NCBI RefSeq assembly: GCF_001428895.1
Contig: NZ_LMJA01000030.1
Span: 459,020 to 523,019 of the forward strand
Reading direction: 5' to 3'
Origin: Mycobacterium sp. Root265
Lineage (GTDB): Bacteria; Actinomycetota; Actinomycetes; Mycobacteriales; Mycobacteriaceae
DNA: 64,000 nt
This document shows, in pieces, positions 28,364 to 37,420 of this stretch. Numbering within the stretch: position 1 is the stretch's first letter; every line of letters starts with the position of its first letter. The notes beneath the pieces were generated by a model that was not told the origin of the DNA, did not search any database, and saw only the letters and a program-made list of their open reading frames with translations. Position numbers and translations under genes: made by a program.

Positions 28364-28957
28364 ATGGACGGGGAACCGAAGACGCGACGCCGCAACGACG
28401 CGCTGATGACGGCGATCCGGGATGCGGTCAGGGCCGAGCTCACCGAACACGGCTATGCGGCCCTGACTTTCGAAGGAGTGGCCCGGCGGGCGAAGACCAG
28501 CAAGCCGGTTCTCTACCGTCGTTACCGGACCCGGGCCCACATGGTCGTGGACGCGTTGCCCAATCTCCGATGGGAACCCGACGATCTCGTGTTCGACGCG
28601 ACGGAATCGTTGCGGGAAAACCTGCTGACCCTGTTCGCCGCGATCGTGGACAACTTCGTGGCCATCGGCGTGGACAACTATCGGCGGCTGGTCGCAGACG
28701 CTGACGACGACCTGCTGGACCTTCTGCATGCGCAGATCATCGGCTTGGCCGAACGCACCGTCTATCCGGCCCTGGCCCGCGCACGCGAACGGGACGAGAT
28801 CGGGCCCAGGGAGATCTCGCGCCTGCCCGCGATGTCCATCGGGTACCTGCTGCGAGACCGACTGCTGTTCACCCGCGCCGAGGTGGGCCGCGACGCGATC
28901 GCCGAGATCCTCGACACTGTGTACCTGCCGCTGATCAGCACCGTATCCAGGCTGTAG
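28364..28957 (+). CDS. TetR family transcriptional regulator
   Basis: Protein of 197 residues. The N-terminal HTH (LTFEGVARRAKTSKPVLYRRYRT, residues about 33-55) is followed by a C-terminal TetR ligand-binding domain (EISRLPAMSIGYLLRDRLLF). The ATG 28364 follows GAGG within the end of the CocE-like gene; the two are 8 bp apart and must be co-transcribed. It probably represses the operon through the 26556-26574 palindrome in the absence of an inducing substrate. Confidence 0.9.
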   Translation: MDGEPKTRRRNDALMTAIRDAVRAELTEHGYAALTFEGVARRAKTSKPVLYRRYRTRAHMVVDALPNLRWEPDDLVFDATESLRENLLTLFAAIVDNFVAIGVDNYRRLVADADDDLLDLLHAQIIGLAERTVYPALARARERDEIGPREISRLPAMSIGYLLRDRLLFTRAEVGRDAIAEILDTVYLPLISTVSRL

Positions 28958-28965
28958 ACCCTTCG

Positions 28966-28988
28966 GTCCCTGGGGATAACCCCCGGAC
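28966..28988 (+). terminator. Hairpin after tetR
   Basis: GTCC and GGGG pair with CCCC and GGAC around an ATAA loop, with a small internal bulge, 8 bp after the tetR stop. A plausible transcription terminator without U-tract. Confidence 0.55.
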
Positions 28989-29297
28989 GACTCTCGGGAT
29001 TCCTACCTGGACAACCACCTTCAGAAAATTCGACCATATATGTGGAATGTCCACCGGTTGGGAAGTGTTGGTGATTCATATGAGTGTCGTGACAGCGATG
29101 ACTCGCACTCATACGTTGAGAGACATGAACACGTCTGGTTCAGCGGAAGGCGGGTCACGTGCCTGAAACCTACTGATATGCAAGTAAATAACACCTAGAA
29201 GACACAAGCCACAACTTCACAAACTCACAGAGTTCTGCCCCCGGGTGCCCACGATGCACCGCCGGGTGGCTCAACCCTGCTCGAAAGGAACACGAAA
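28989..29297 (+). other. Long AT-richer intergenic region before the secreted protein gene
   Basis: About 310 bp with no credible gene on either strand and clearly lower GC than its neighbours. It contains an inverted repeat TATGAGTG (29079-29086) / CACTCATA (29106-29113) with 19 bp between arms, several AT-rich boxes (for example CATATATG near 29036) and the AAAGGA ribosome-binding site of the next gene. It probably holds the promoter and a long 5' leader of the secreted protein gene. Confidence 0.5.
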
Positions 29298-29576
29298 ATG
29301 CAGAAAATCATCCTCGCCTCGGCAGCCTTCATGGCTTTGGCCGGCGGTTCATTCGGGATGGCGGCCACCGCGTCGGCGGCGCCGGCCGGCGCGTCGTCGG
29401 TCGAGGAAACCATCTATGACCTGCGCACTCAGGGCTATAACGTGCAGCTGAACGGCACCCGCAACGGGCCGCTGTCCAACTGTTCGGTCGACTCGGTGCG
29501 CGGCGCGTCCGACGCGGCGGTCCCGGGTGCGACGGTCTACGTCGACCTGTCCTGCCCGGCCGAGTACCAGTACTGA
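29298..29576 (+). CDS. Small secreted protein
   Basis: Protein of 92 residues with a Sec signal peptide: MQKIILASAAF, hydrophobic stretch, and cleavage after ATASA near residue 30. The mature form is about 60 residues with two Cys (in SNCSVDS and LSCPAE), probably one disulphide. The YDLRTQGYNVQLNGT motif is shared with a family of small exported mycobacterial proteins of unknown function. AAAGGA lies 11 nt upstream of the ATG. It stands alone with a long upstream region. Confidence 0.8.
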   Translation: MQKIILASAAFMALAGGSFGMAATASAAPAGASSVEETIYDLRTQGYNVQLNGTRNGPLSNCSVDSVRGASDAAVPGATVYVDLSCPAEYQY

Positions 29577-29600
29577 TTCGCGCCGGGGGCGCGGTGCTGC

Positions 29601-30227
29601 TCACCCCGTGAGCGGCACCGCGACCTCGTTGCGTCGGCGGAACGGCAGGGTCCACGGCGGGTCGTAGAACCATGCCACCGGCTCTCCGTCGGTGTGGAAT
29701 TCGGTGCCGTGCAGTGCGGTCAGCAGTTCGGCTGACTTGGCGGTGACGGACGTCGGACTGCGGTCACCGCTGAACCGCAGCACGGCGAAGCGCTCGGCAG
29801 GCACCTCCACCACGGTCACCGAGCTGTCATCGGGTTCGGGCAGGGTGTCCAGCGACCACTTCGACGGCATGTAGAAGCGGATGATCGAGTCGCCGCTGTC
29901 GTCGGCGCGGGCCTGCGATACCGGGGCCGTCATGGCGATCCTCTCGCGGTGTTGTGCCACCGGGGCCGTCATCGCGATCTTCGCCTTGCGATGGTTGCCG
30001 CCGAAGATGTAGCCCGCCAGACGACGGAAGCCCGCGCTGCGGGCCTCCTGACCGTTGCCCTTCACGCTGGTCTGCGCGGCGACGCGCGGCCCATACCGAC
30101 GGATCTCGATCTCGCCGACCCGGCCTTCGAGCACAAAGAGCGGTTCCTCGGTGCCGACACGGATACCGAAGACACCCCCGACGCCCTCGACGAACTGGGT
30201 GGCGGCACCTGCGATCTTGGTCAGCAT
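29601..30227 (-). CDS. SOUL family haem-binding protein
   Basis: Protein of 208 residues of the SOUL/HBP family. Seen: EIRRYGPRVAAQTSV near residue 45, FRRLAGYIFGGN, the repeated KIAMTAPV/RIAMTAPV motif, RFYMPSKWSLDTLPEPDD, and the C-terminal WFYDPPWTLPFRRRNEVAVPL, all hallmarks. These bind haem or other tetrapyrroles weakly. The preceding hydrophobic start could anchor it, but no clear signal peptide is seen. The ATG 30227 lacks a good ribosome-binding site. It follows the VOC gene by 28 bp on the same strand. Confidence 0.9.
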   Translation of the reverse strand: MLTKIAGAATQFVEGVGGVFGIRVGTEEPLFVLEGRVGEIEIRRYGPRVAAQTSVKGNGQEARSAGFRRLAGYIFGGNHRKAKIAMTAPVAQHRERIAMTAPVSQARADDSGDSIIRFYMPSKWSLDTLPEPDDSSVTVVEVPAERFAVLRFSGDRSPTSVTAKSAELLTALHGTEFHTDGEPVAWFYDPPWTLPFRRRNEVAVPLTG

Positions 30228-30255
30228 GCCTAGGAAGTACCCAACTCGGCGGGGA

Positions 30256-30651
30256 TTACTCCGGCGGGGCGAAGAACTCCAGCGCGACACCGTCGGGATC
30301 GCGGAAGCTCAGACCGGATCCGTAATGCGCGTCGACCACACCGCCGTGCGCGATACCGAGATCGTCGAGGCGGCCGGCCCACTGCTGTAGCTCGGCACGG
30401 GTCTCGCAGCCGAACCCGACGTGATCGAGGCCCGCCCGGAACTCGGTGAACTCACCGGGGGAGATGGACCGGTCGTGCTGATGGATCCCGAACAGCGTGC
30501 CGTTGCCGAACGACCACACCAGATGGCGGAATCCGCCGTCGGTGTGCTCGTCGAGAACGGGGTCGGCTCCGATCAGCGCGCGGTACCAGGGCCCGCTCAC
30601 CTCGATGTCGCTGACCGTGACGGCCACATGGTTGAGCGCTGCAATTGCCAT
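30256..30651 (-). CDS. VOC (glyoxalase-fold) family protein
   Basis: Protein of 131 residues with paired beta-alpha-beta-beta-beta units of the vicinal-oxygen-chelate fold. Seen: NHVAVTVSDIEVSGPWYRALIG (metal-site His at the start), GLDHVGFGCET and the C-terminal SGLSFRDPDGVALEFF with the conserved Glu. Substrate unknown; members include glyoxalases and dioxygenases. ATG 30651 has AGGAGA five bases upstream. It lies in a minus-strand run with the MpaB-like gene (downstream of which it does not overlap) and the SOUL gene. Confidence 0.88.
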   Translation of the reverse strand: MAIAALNHVAVTVSDIEVSGPWYRALIGADPVLDEHTDGGFRHLVWSFGNGTLFGIHQHDRSISPGEFTEFRAGLDHVGFGCETRAELQQWAGRLDDLGIAHGGVVDAHYGSGLSFRDPDGVALEFFAPPE

Positions 30652-30677
30652 GGAAGTCTCCTGCCTGATAGTTCGGT

Positions 30678-31505
30678 TCACACCACCCGTTTGCCACGTC
30701 GCGCACGGGACCGCATATCCCAGAGGTAGAGCTGATAGCCGAACAACCACAGATCGCGCGGGACGACGCGGTCGGCGATCCGTAGCGCGCCGATCAACGC
30801 GTCGAACGCCCGCTGTTGGCGGCTGGTCCAGCGCAACCGCATCAGGGTGCGGAACTCAGCGGGCAGGAATCCGGTGGTCGCGAACAGGTTCAGCGGACCG
30901 GCCACCTGGCGCAAGGGGGTCGGCAGGAAGACCAGCGCCGCGACCCCGTGCAGATGCCTGCGCACGGGCTCGTCGATCCGCAGCTCCTCCAGCGACCGTT
31001 TCCAGTATTCCTCGAACGCGACCCGGTCCGCAGGCCACATGTCCTGGTGTACCTGCAGTGTGGTGCCGAGCCGGGCGGCGTCCCCGTACACCGCGTCGGC
31101 CGACTCGTCATCGAGTGGGCCGTAGAGGAATTCGTGCTGATCGACGTAGTAGCGGTACAGGCAGGCCGCCACCCACAGTTGCAGCGTGGGATCGAATGCG
31201 TTGTAGCGCACCGGGCTGTCCGGGCCGGACCTGACCTGGCGGTGCGCGGTGTCGACCGCCCCGCGGATCAGGGCGCGGTCGTGGTCGGTGCCCACGGTGG
31301 CCGCCGCCAGATAGGTGCCGGTGGTGCGGGCCCGCTTGAACGGATGCTTGTAGACGTTGCCGCGGTCCACCGGGCTTTCCAGGACGCCGTACCCGACACC
31401 CGGGGAGGCCAGTTGCATGATGACGTTCGCGGCAGGTGCCAGCGCCGCGGCCGGATTGATCAGATCGGCGACGCGCCTCGGATTCCGCGGGGGACCGAGC
31501 CTCAT
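30678..31505 (-). CDS. Oxygenase MpaB family protein (DUF2236)
   Basis: Protein of 275 residues of the MpaB/latex-clearing-protein-like family (ER-bound oxygenase, DUF2236). Seen: [23 protein letters not shown], a helical core with [23 protein letters not shown], and a His in [17 protein letters not shown]. Family members with known activity use a b-type haem to cleave unsaturated chains; whether all ligands are present cannot be told by eye. The counterpart in M. tuberculosis is recalled as Rv2237. It starts 36 bp from the divergent cobD, which restores the conserved mycobacterial gene order after the accessory block. Confidence 0.85.
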   Translation of the reverse strand: MRLGPPRNPRRVADLINPAAALAPAANVIMQLASPGVGYGVLESPVDRGNVYKHPFKRARTTGTYLAAATVGTDHDRALIRGAVDTAHRQVRSGPDSPVRYNAFDPTLQLWVAACLYRYYVDQHEFLYGPLDDESADAVYGDAARLGTTLQVHQDMWPADRVAFEEYWKRSLEELRIDEPVRRHLHGVAALVFLPTPLRQVAGPLNLFATTGFLPAEFRTLMRLRWTSRQQRAFDALIGALRIADRVVPRDLWLFGYQLYLWDMRSRARRGKRVV

Positions 31506-31541
31506 GGAATTGAGTACACCACCTTGTGAGACGCTGCCGAC

Positions 31542-32504
31542 GTGTTTGTGCCCAATAGCTCTGCCCGTGCGATCGGCTTGGCGGCCGGCTATCTGGCCGA
31601 CGTGTGCCTGGCCGACCCCCAGCGCGGTCACCCCGTCGCCGCGTTCGGGTCTGCCGCGGCCGCACTGGAGCGCCGCACCTACGCCGACAGCCGGGCCGCC
31701 GGCGCCGCTCACACCGCCGCGCTGCTCGGGGCTCTGGGTGTGTTCGGACTGGCCGTCGAGCGTGCCGCGCGCCGGCGCGGCCCGGCGTGGACGGCCGCGG
31801 CCACCGCGGTGACCACCTACGTGGTGCTCGGCGGAACATCGTTGGCGCGCACGGGTGCCCGCCTGGCGGACACGCTGGAACGTGACGATATCGACGGCGC
31901 TCGGGCGCTGTTGCCCTCGTTGTGTGGTCGTGACCCGGCCGCCCTGGACGCCGACGGCCTGGCCCGTGCAGCATTGGAATCGGTCGCCGAGAACACCTCC
32001 GACGCGCAGGTCGCCCCGATCCTGTGGGGCGCAGTCGTGGGCGTGCCCGGCCTGCTGGTCTACCGCGGCGCCAACACCCTGGATGCGATGATCGGGCACA
32101 AGTCGCCCAGGTACCTGCAGTTCGGCTGGGCGGCAGCACGATTCGACGATGTCGTGAACTACGTGGGGGCCCGCGCGACCGGGCTGGTGGTGCTGGCGGT
32201 CGGTGGCGCGCCGAGCGCCACCTGGCGGGCCTGGCAACGCGACGCGGGCAAACATCCCAGCCCCAACGCCGGCGTCGCCGAGGCGTCCTTCGCCGGAGCG
32301 CTCGGGGTGCAGCTCGGTGGTCCCACCCAATATGCGCACCGCCTGGAGATGCGTCCGACCCTGGGCGACGGGCCTGCTCCCACCGCCGCCGACCTGCGTC
32401 GCGGCGTGCGATTGTCGCGGGCGGTTCAGGCCGGCGCGACGGTGCTGGCGGTGGCCGTCAGTGCCGTTTGCCGTACCGGTCGGCGAGCTTCTGCTCGGTG
32501 CTGA
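31542..32504 (+). CDS. cobD: Adenosylcobinamide-phosphate synthase
   Basis: Membrane protein of 320 residues of the CobD/CbiB family, which attaches the aminopropanol (phosphate) arm to adenosylcobyric acid in cobalamin synthesis. Seen: [64 protein letters not shown] (the family core, here quoted by its ends [11 protein letters not shown] and NTLDAMIGH), and five or so hydrophobic segments. GTG start at 31542. Its last 47 bp overlap the end of the convergent surf1 gene, so the final 15 residues ([12 protein letters not shown]) are antisense to surf1 codons. Confidence 0.93.
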   Translation: MFVPNSSARAIGLAAGYLADVCLADPQRGHPVAAFGSAAAALERRTYADSRAAGAAHTAALLGALGVFGLAVERAARRRGPAWTAAATAVTTYVVLGGTSLARTGARLADTLERDDIDGARALLPSLCGRDPAALDADGLARAALESVAENTSDAQVAPILWGAVVGVPGLLVYRGANTLDAMIGHKSPRYLQFGWAAARFDDVVNYVGARATGLVVLAVGGAPSATWRAWQRDAGKHPSPNAGVAEASFAGALGVQLGGPTQYAHRLEMRPTLGDGPAPTAADLRRGVRLSRAVQAGATVLAVAVSAVCRTGRRASARC

Positions 32505-33300
32505 CCGGCTTCGGCGCCGCTTCGCCGGGCTCGGGTTCGCCCTGCGGGTTGGCCAGTGCCTTCTCCCGGCGCCGGACCTTGACCTCGGCGAGGATGAAAT
32601 ACCCGACGCCGATCGGGGCGATGATGCCGAACGCGATCCACTGGATCCCGTAGGACAGGAACGGGCCGGCGTCCAGGACGGGCAGCGGGATCACGCCGAG
32701 TCCGCCGGGCTGGTCCTCGACCAGTTGCAGATAGGACCCCGCCAGCGGGACCCCGGTCACCTGGGAGACCTGCCCGGGATTGATCGAGTAGACCTGCATG
32801 GCGCCCTCGGCACGGAACGGATCCCTGCCGACGGCGAGCATCTCCGAATCACGCAACCGCGCGGTGATGGTCACCGGCTCGGCCGGGGCGGCCGCAATGG
32901 GCGGCACCGCGGTGCCCTGGTCGGGTTTGACGTAGCCGCGGTTGACCAGCACGGTCGGTCCGCCGTCGACGACGAACGGGACCAGCACCTCGTAGGCGGG
33001 CGCACCGTCCACCGACCGCAACCGGGCCAGCACCTGCGCCTCGGGCAGGTAGCGGCCCGAGGCCGTCACCCGCTGCCACTGATGGTCGTGCGCCGACGAA
33101 TCCTGCTGCGGCAGATAGTCGGTCAGTGGCACCGGGTCGGTGTTCAGCGAGTTGGCGATCTGAGTGTTCTCGCGTGAGGTCGTGGTGTTCTTGCCGAGCT
33201 GCCAGGGCGCCAGCACCGTGAAACACAGCCAGGCGAAGGCCGCCACCACGACGTACAGCGCCAGCCACTGCGGCCGGAAGAGGAATCCGAAGCGCTTCAT
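32458..33300 (-). CDS. SURF1 family cytochrome oxidase assembly protein
   Basis: Protein of 280 residues with the SURF1 layout: one N-terminal membrane helix ([25 protein letters not shown]), an extracytoplasmic domain ([29 protein letters not shown]), and a second membrane helix near the C-terminus ([20 protein letters not shown]). The final tail is basic. SURF1 helps insert haem a in cytochrome aa3 oxidase. ATG 33300 follows GAGGAAA at 7 bases. It overlaps cobD tail to tail by 47 bp and lies 25 bp after ptpA (recalled as Rv2235). Confidence 0.92.
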   Translation of the reverse strand: MKRFGFLFRPQWLALYVVVAAFAWLCFTVLAPWQLGKNTTTSRENTQIANSLNTDPVPLTDYLPQQDSSAHDHQWQRVTASGRYLPEAQVLARLRSVDGAPAYEVLVPFVVDGGPTVLVNRGYVKPDQGTAVPPIAAAPAEPVTITARLRDSEMLAVGRDPFRAEGAMQVYSINPGQVSQVTGVPLAGSYLQLVEDQPGGLGVIPLPVLDAGPFLSYGIQWIAFGIIAPIGVGYFILAEVKVRRREKALANPQGEPEPGEAAPKPVSTEQKLADRYGKRH

Positions 33301-33325
33301 GGCTGTTTCCTCTTCGCGCAAGCGC

Positions 33326-33844
33326 TCATCGGTGCCGCCCCAGTTGGTGGTCGATCCAGTCGTGCAGGCCGGGCAGCGAGGCCTCTATGACGGCGAAGAC
33401 CGCCTCGAAATCGTCTGGCCCGCCGTAATAGGGGTCCTCGACATCCAGGGTGAAGGCGGCCGAGCGCGGGTCGAACGAACGCATCATCCGTAGCCGCTCC
33501 GGCGGCACACCCATGTCGGCGAGCATCCGGGCGTGGTTGCGTCCCATCGCGACGACCATGTCGGCGGCCAGGTGATCCTCGTCGAGCTGGGCGGCGCGGT
33601 GGGTGGTCGGATACCCGTGTGCCAGCAGGACGGCATTGGTCCGGTGATCGGCGCCGTCGCCGGCATGCCAGCCGCCGGTCCCGGCGCTGGTCACCCGGAC
33701 GCGCTCGGCGAGGCCGCGCCCCTCGATCTGGTGGGCCAGCATCTTCTCGGCCATCGGGGACCGGCAGATGTTGCCGGAGCAGACGAACGTCACATGCAGT
33801 GCCTGATCCCCCGGTCGCTGCGCTCCAGCCCGCCGGCTAGACAC
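33326..33844 (-). CDS. ptpA: Low-molecular-weight protein tyrosine phosphatase
   Basis: Protein of 172 residues. The phosphate-binding loop is FVCSGNICRSPMAEK (Cys-x5-Arg-Ser), and the general-acid Asp is in DVEDPYYGGPDDF. SFDPRS and a C-terminal LPGLHDWID helix complete the fold. In M. tuberculosis PtpA is secreted into host macrophages. Here the N-terminus begins with a 17-residue tail before the first strand, longer than usual. GTG 33844 overlaps the end of the HAD gene by 8 nt and has AAGGG upstream within that gene, giving translational coupling. Confidence 0.92.
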   Translation of the reverse strand: MSSRRAGAQRPGDQALHVTFVCSGNICRSPMAEKMLAHQIEGRGLAERVRVTSAGTGGWHAGDGADHRTNAVLLAHGYPTTHRAAQLDEDHLAADMVVAMGRNHARMLADMGVPPERLRMMRSFDPRSAAFTLDVEDPYYGGPDDFEAVFAVIEASLPGLHDWIDHQLGRHR

Positions 33845-34502
33845 CGAGCACCCTTCGCAGGTCCGCCATCGTCGCCACCCGGTGCAGCGGCGCGGGGGCA
33901 TCGGGCCCGTCGAAATCGGCGCCGCCGTATCCCCAGTCGACGACCACGGTGTCGATGCCGTGGAAGGAGGCGCCTTCGACGTCATGGCTGCGGTCACCGA
34001 CCATCAGCACCCGCTCCGGCAGCGGACCCAGCTGCGCCAGCGCGTAGGCGATCACCTCGGCCTTGGCGGCTCGGGTGCCGTCCGGGCTGGCGCCCGCGAT
34101 GACCTCGAAATATCCGTCCATCCCGAAGTGGGTGAGGATGCGCTGCGCGGTGGGCTGCGCCTTGGAGGTCGCCACTGCGAGACGCACGCCGGCGCGCTTG
34201 AGGTCTTCCAGCAGGTCGGGGATGCCGTCGAACAGGCGGTTCATCGACCAGCCGCGGGTGGTGTAGTCGGCGCGATAGGCGGTCATGGCCTCGTCGGCGC
34301 GGTCGCCGAGGCCCATCGAGGTCAGCGTGTGATGCATGGGCGGACCGACGATCCGGCCGGCGAGATCGCCGTCGGGAACGGTGGCGCCGATGGTCTCAAG
34401 TGCGTGGCGGAAGCTGGCGACGATGCCGTCCGCTGAGTCCGTCAGGGTGCCGTCGAGGTCGAACAGCACCAACTGCGGAGCTCGGGTCACGGTTTCAGTC
34501 AC
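33837..34502 (-). CDS. ptkA: HAD-superfamily protein, PtkA-like
   Basis: Protein of 221 residues with the HAD fold: nucleophile motif FDLDGTLTDS, cap region PPMHHTLTSMGLG, TSKAQPTAQRIL (motif II/III), and VMVGDRSHDVEGA (motif IV). The M. tuberculosis homologue (Rv2232, PtkA) is reported to phosphorylate PtpA on tyrosine and carries a long disordered N-terminal domain. That domain is missing here; only about 10 residues precede the first strand. Overlaps ptpA by 8 nt, so the pair is co-expressed. It could equally act as a small-molecule phosphatase. Confidence 0.85.
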   Translation of the reverse strand: MTETVTRAPQLVLFDLDGTLTDSADGIVASFRHALETIGATVPDGDLAGRIVGPPMHHTLTSMGLGDRADEAMTAYRADYTTRGWSMNRLFDGIPDLLEDLKRAGVRLAVATSKAQPTAQRILTHFGMDGYFEVIAGASPDGTRAAKAEVIAYALAQLGPLPERVLMVGDRSHDVEGASFHGIDTVVVDWGYGGADFDGPDAPAPLHRVATMADLRRVLGV

Positions 34503-34557
34503 CCCACCATTGTCGCCGATGTTCCGGTGCTGCTGGTCGGCGCACTACTGTCGTGCT

Positions 34558-35568
34558 GTGGTTCACGAGGTTCGGCAGGCGGCGCGCTATCACGGCGACC
34601 AGGCCGTCACGTCCGGGATGCTGGACTTCGCCGTCAACGTCCGGGCCGCCGGGCCACCGTCGTGGCTGGTCGAACGCCTCGGTGCGCGGCTCACCGATCT
34701 GGGGCACTACCCGAGCGCAGCCGATGTCGCCCGCGCCACCGAGGCGGTGGCCGCGCGGCACGGACGCGATGCCGACGAGGTCGTGCTGCTGGCCGGCGGC
34801 GCCGAGGGCTTCGCGCTGCTACCGAACCTGGACCCGCGGCTGGCCGCGCTGATCGCGCCGTCGTTCACCGAACCGGAGGCGGTGCTGAGCGCCGCCGGGG
34901 TGCCGATCCGTCACGTGGTCCTCGACCCGCCGTTCGGGCTGGCCGGTGCCGCGGTGCCCGCTGGGGCGGACCTGGTCGTGGTCGGCAACCCCACCAATCC
35001 GACGTCGGTGCTGCATCCGGTGCGCGACATCCTCGCGCTGCGCGCGCCCGGCAGGATCGTCGTGGTCGACGAGGCCTTCGCCGACGCGGTGCCCGGCGAG
35101 CCGGAATCGCTGGCCGGCATGTCGTTGCCCGATGTGGTGGTGCTGCGCAGCCTCACCAAGACCTGGTCACTGGCCGGGCTGCGGGTCGGCTACGCACTCG
35201 GCGCACCGCAGGTGCTGGCCCGGCTGACGACCCGCCGCGCGCACTGGCCGTTGGGCACCCTGCAACTCGAAGCCGTCGCGGCCTGCTGCACTCCGGAGGC
35301 GGTGGCCGAGGCGGACGCCGACGCGCGCAGGCTCGCCGCCCTGCGTGCGGAGATGGTGACCGGGTTGCGCGCCGCCGGAGTGGACGTGGTCGACGGTTGC
35401 GCACCGTTTGTGCTGCTCCGCGTCGACGATGCCGAACTGACCCGAAAGCAACTGGATAGCAGGGGGATTGCGGTGCGCCGGTGCGACACCTTCGTCGGTC
35501 TGGACGGCGAGTATCTGCGTGCGGCGGTTCGCCACGAATGGCCGCTGCTGGTGGAGGCCCTGACATGA
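34558..35568 (+). CDS. cobC: L-threonine-phosphate decarboxylase-like aminotransferase
   Basis: PLP-dependent class I/II aminotransferase-fold protein of 336 residues of the CobC type, which provides the aminopropanol linker precursor for cobalamin. Seen: YHGDQ at the start, [11 protein letters not shown] (PLP phosphate and substrate region), VVDEAFAD (Asp to pyridine nitrogen) and [15 protein letters not shown] with the Schiff-base Lys. The GTG start at 34558 has no ribosome-binding site and is 55 bp from the divergent ptkA-like start. The stop overlaps the next gene by 4 nt (ATGA). Works with CobD, encoded 2 kb away. Confidence 0.9.
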   Translation: MVHEVRQAARYHGDQAVTSGMLDFAVNVRAAGPPSWLVERLGARLTDLGHYPSAADVARATEAVAARHGRDADEVVLLAGGAEGFALLPNLDPRLAALIAPSFTEPEAVLSAAGVPIRHVVLDPPFGLAGAAVPAGADLVVVGNPTNPTSVLHPVRDILALRAPGRIVVVDEAFADAVPGEPESLAGMSLPDVVVLRSLTKTWSLAGLRVGYALGAPQVLARLTTRRAHWPLGTLQLEAVAACCTPEAVAEADADARRLAALRAEMVTGLRAAGVDVVDGCAPFVLLRVDDAELTRKQLDSRGIAVRRCDTFVGLDGEYLRAAVRHEWPLLVEALT

Positions 35569-36695
35569 GCGTGTCTCTCGCCGAGGTGATGGACGTCCTG
35601 GACGCGGCGTATCCGCCTGCGCTGGCCCATGACTGGGACTCGGTCGGCCTGGTGGCCGGTGACCCGGCAGAGCCGGTCACCTCGGTGACGGTGGCGGTGG
35701 ACGCCACCGATGCCGTGGTCGCCGAGGTGCCCGAGGGCGGGCTGTTGCTGGCGCACCATCCGCTGTTGTTGCGGGGTGTGGACACGGTGGCCGCCTCGAC
35801 CGCCAAGGGTGCACTGATCCACCGGATGATCCGGTCCGGGCAGGCGTTGTTTACCGCACACACCAACGCCGACTCGGCCTCTCCGGGCGTCTCCGATGCT
35901 CTCGCCGAGACGCTGGGACTGGTGGTCGAGGACATTTTGTCCCGCGGCCCGTCCGGGCCCGATCTCGACAAGTGGGTGGTGTTCGTCCCTGTCGAACATG
36001 CTGCGCAGGTGCGGGATTCGTTGTTCGCCGCGGGCGCCGGGCAGATCGGTGACTACTCCTGCTGCAGCTGGAGCGCCACCGGCACCGGCCAGTTCCTGCC
36101 GCACGCGGGTGCGACGCCGGCCATCGGCGAGGTGGGCGCCGTCGAGCAGGTCACCGAGGACCGCATCGAGGTGATCGCCCCGGCGCGTCTGCGTGGGCGG
36201 GTGCTCACCGCACTGCGCGCCGCGCATCCCTACGAGGAACCCGCCTTCGACGTCTTCGCGCTGGCCCCACTGCCTGCCGATGTCGGGATCGGCCGGATCT
36301 GCACACTGCCCGAGCCCGAACCGTTGTCCACGTTCGTGTCCCGGGTGCGCGGCGCGTTGCCCGCGACCACGTGGGGCGTGCGGGCAGCCGGCGTCGCGGA
36401 CGCGGTGGTGTCCCGGGTCGCCGTCTGCGGCGGCGCGGGGGATTCACTGCTCGGCGCGGTCACCGGCGCCGGGGTACAGGCTTATGTGACCGCAGATTTG
36501 CGGCACCACCCGGCCGACGAGCATGGCCGGGTCTCTGATGTGGCACTGGTCGACGTCGCGCATTGGGCAAGTGAGTTCCCCTGGTGTCACCAGGCGGCAT
36601 CGCTGCTGCGCGGCAGTTTCGGCGAGGCATTACCGGTGCGCGTGAGTACCGTGCGCACCGATCCGTGGAATATCGATGGAGGTTCCCAATCATGA
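35565..36695 (+). CDS. NIF3-like GTP cyclohydrolase-type protein
   Basis: Protein of 376 residues of the NIF3/YbgI family with the dinuclear metal site and the inserted central PII-like domain. Seen: [25 protein letters not shown] (metal-binding His pair), [22 protein letters not shown] in the insert, and a C-terminal [13 protein letters not shown] and DVAHWASE. Biochemical role is unsettled. Second gene of a four-gene chain joined by 4-nt overlaps (cobC, this, zinc ribbon, RNase H). Recalled as Rv2230c. Confidence 0.92.
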   Translation: MSVSLAEVMDVLDAAYPPALAHDWDSVGLVAGDPAEPVTSVTVAVDATDAVVAEVPEGGLLLAHHPLLLRGVDTVAASTAKGALIHRMIRSGQALFTAHTNADSASPGVSDALAETLGLVVEDILSRGPSGPDLDKWVVFVPVEHAAQVRDSLFAAGAGQIGDYSCCSWSATGTGQFLPHAGATPAIGEVGAVEQVTEDRIEVIAPARLRGRVLTALRAAHPYEEPAFDVFALAPLPADVGIGRICTLPEPEPLSTFVSRVRGALPATTWGVRAAGVADAVVSRVAVCGGAGDSLLGAVTGAGVQAYVTADLRHHPADEHGRVSDVALVDVAHWASEFPWCHQAASLLRGSFGEALPVRVSTVRTDPWNIDGGSQS

Positions 36696-37420
36696 AAGCC
36701 GAAGTGAGTCAGCAACGTTCACTGCTGGACCTGGCCGAAGTCGATGCCGAATTGCGTCGCGTCGACCACCGCGCCGCCAATCTGGCCGAACAGCAGGAAT
36801 TCGAACGCGTGCAGGCGCTGTACCAGGAGGCCAGCGACCAGGTGGCGGTGGTCGGCATCGCCCTGGACGACGTCGACGGTGAGATCGCCAAGTTGGAGAG
36901 CGAGATCGATTCGGTGCGCCAGCGCGAGGACCGTGACCGGACGCTGCTGCAGGGCGGGACGGTCAACGCCAAGCAGCTCAGCGAGCTCCAGCACGAGCTG
37001 GAGACGTTGGAGCGCCGGCAGTCGTCCCTGGAGGATTCGCTGCTGGAGGTGATGGAACGCCGCGAGGAGTTGCAGCGCCAGCAGTCCGAGCACCTGGCCC
37101 GTATCGACGCTCTGCAGAACGAATTGTCGGCGGCGCAGCTGGCTCGCGACGCGGCACTGGTGGATATCGACAACGTCCGTCAGGTGTCGGCGGGCCGGCG
37201 TGCGGAGCTGGCGTCGCTGCTGAACGCAGACCTGGTCACCCTCTACGAGAAGCAGCGCGCCGGTGGTGGACCCGGTGCCGGACTGTTGCAGGGAAAGCGG
37301 TGCGGGGCATGCCGTATCGAGATCGATCGCGGTGAAATGGCAAGGATCCAGGCCGCCGAGGACGACGAGGTGCTGCGGTGCCCGGAATGTGGAGCGATCC
37401 TGTTGCGGATCAAGCAGTGA
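36692..37420 (+). CDS. Coiled-coil zinc-ribbon protein (CT398 type)
   Basis: Protein of 242 residues. A long helical coiled-coil hairpin (residues about 5-175, rich in Glu, Gln, Leu and Arg) is followed by a C4 zinc ribbon: CGAC at about 206-209 and CPEC at about 231-234. The family is widespread in actinobacteria and chlamydiae and is thought to mediate protein or nucleic-acid contacts. Coupled by 4-nt overlaps to the NIF3-like gene before it and the RNase H gene after it, suggesting a shared task. Recalled as Rv2229c. Confidence 0.92.
   Translation: MKAEVSQQRSLLDLAEVDAELRRVDHRAANLAEQQEFERVQALYQEASDQVAVVGIALDDVDGEIAKLESEIDSVRQREDRDRTLLQGGTVNAKQLSELQHELETLERRQSSLEDSLLEVMERREELQRQQSEHLARIDALQNELSAAQLARDAALVDIDNVRQVSAGRRAELASLLNADLVTLYEKQRAGGGPGAGLLQGKRCGACRIEIDRGEMARIQAAEDDEVLRCPECGAILLRIKQ

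Noticed and set aside
27383-28957. 524-codon reading joining the CocE-like 3' half to the TetR gene
   Set aside because: The first two thirds are out of frame with the hydrolase and Arg-rich. The real TetR starts at ATG 28364 with GAGG before it.
19461-30650. Integrative element inserted at tRNA-Val
   Set aside because: No integrase, relaxase, transposase or second copy of the tRNA 3' end was noticed, so only a hotspot is proposed, not a defined mobile element.
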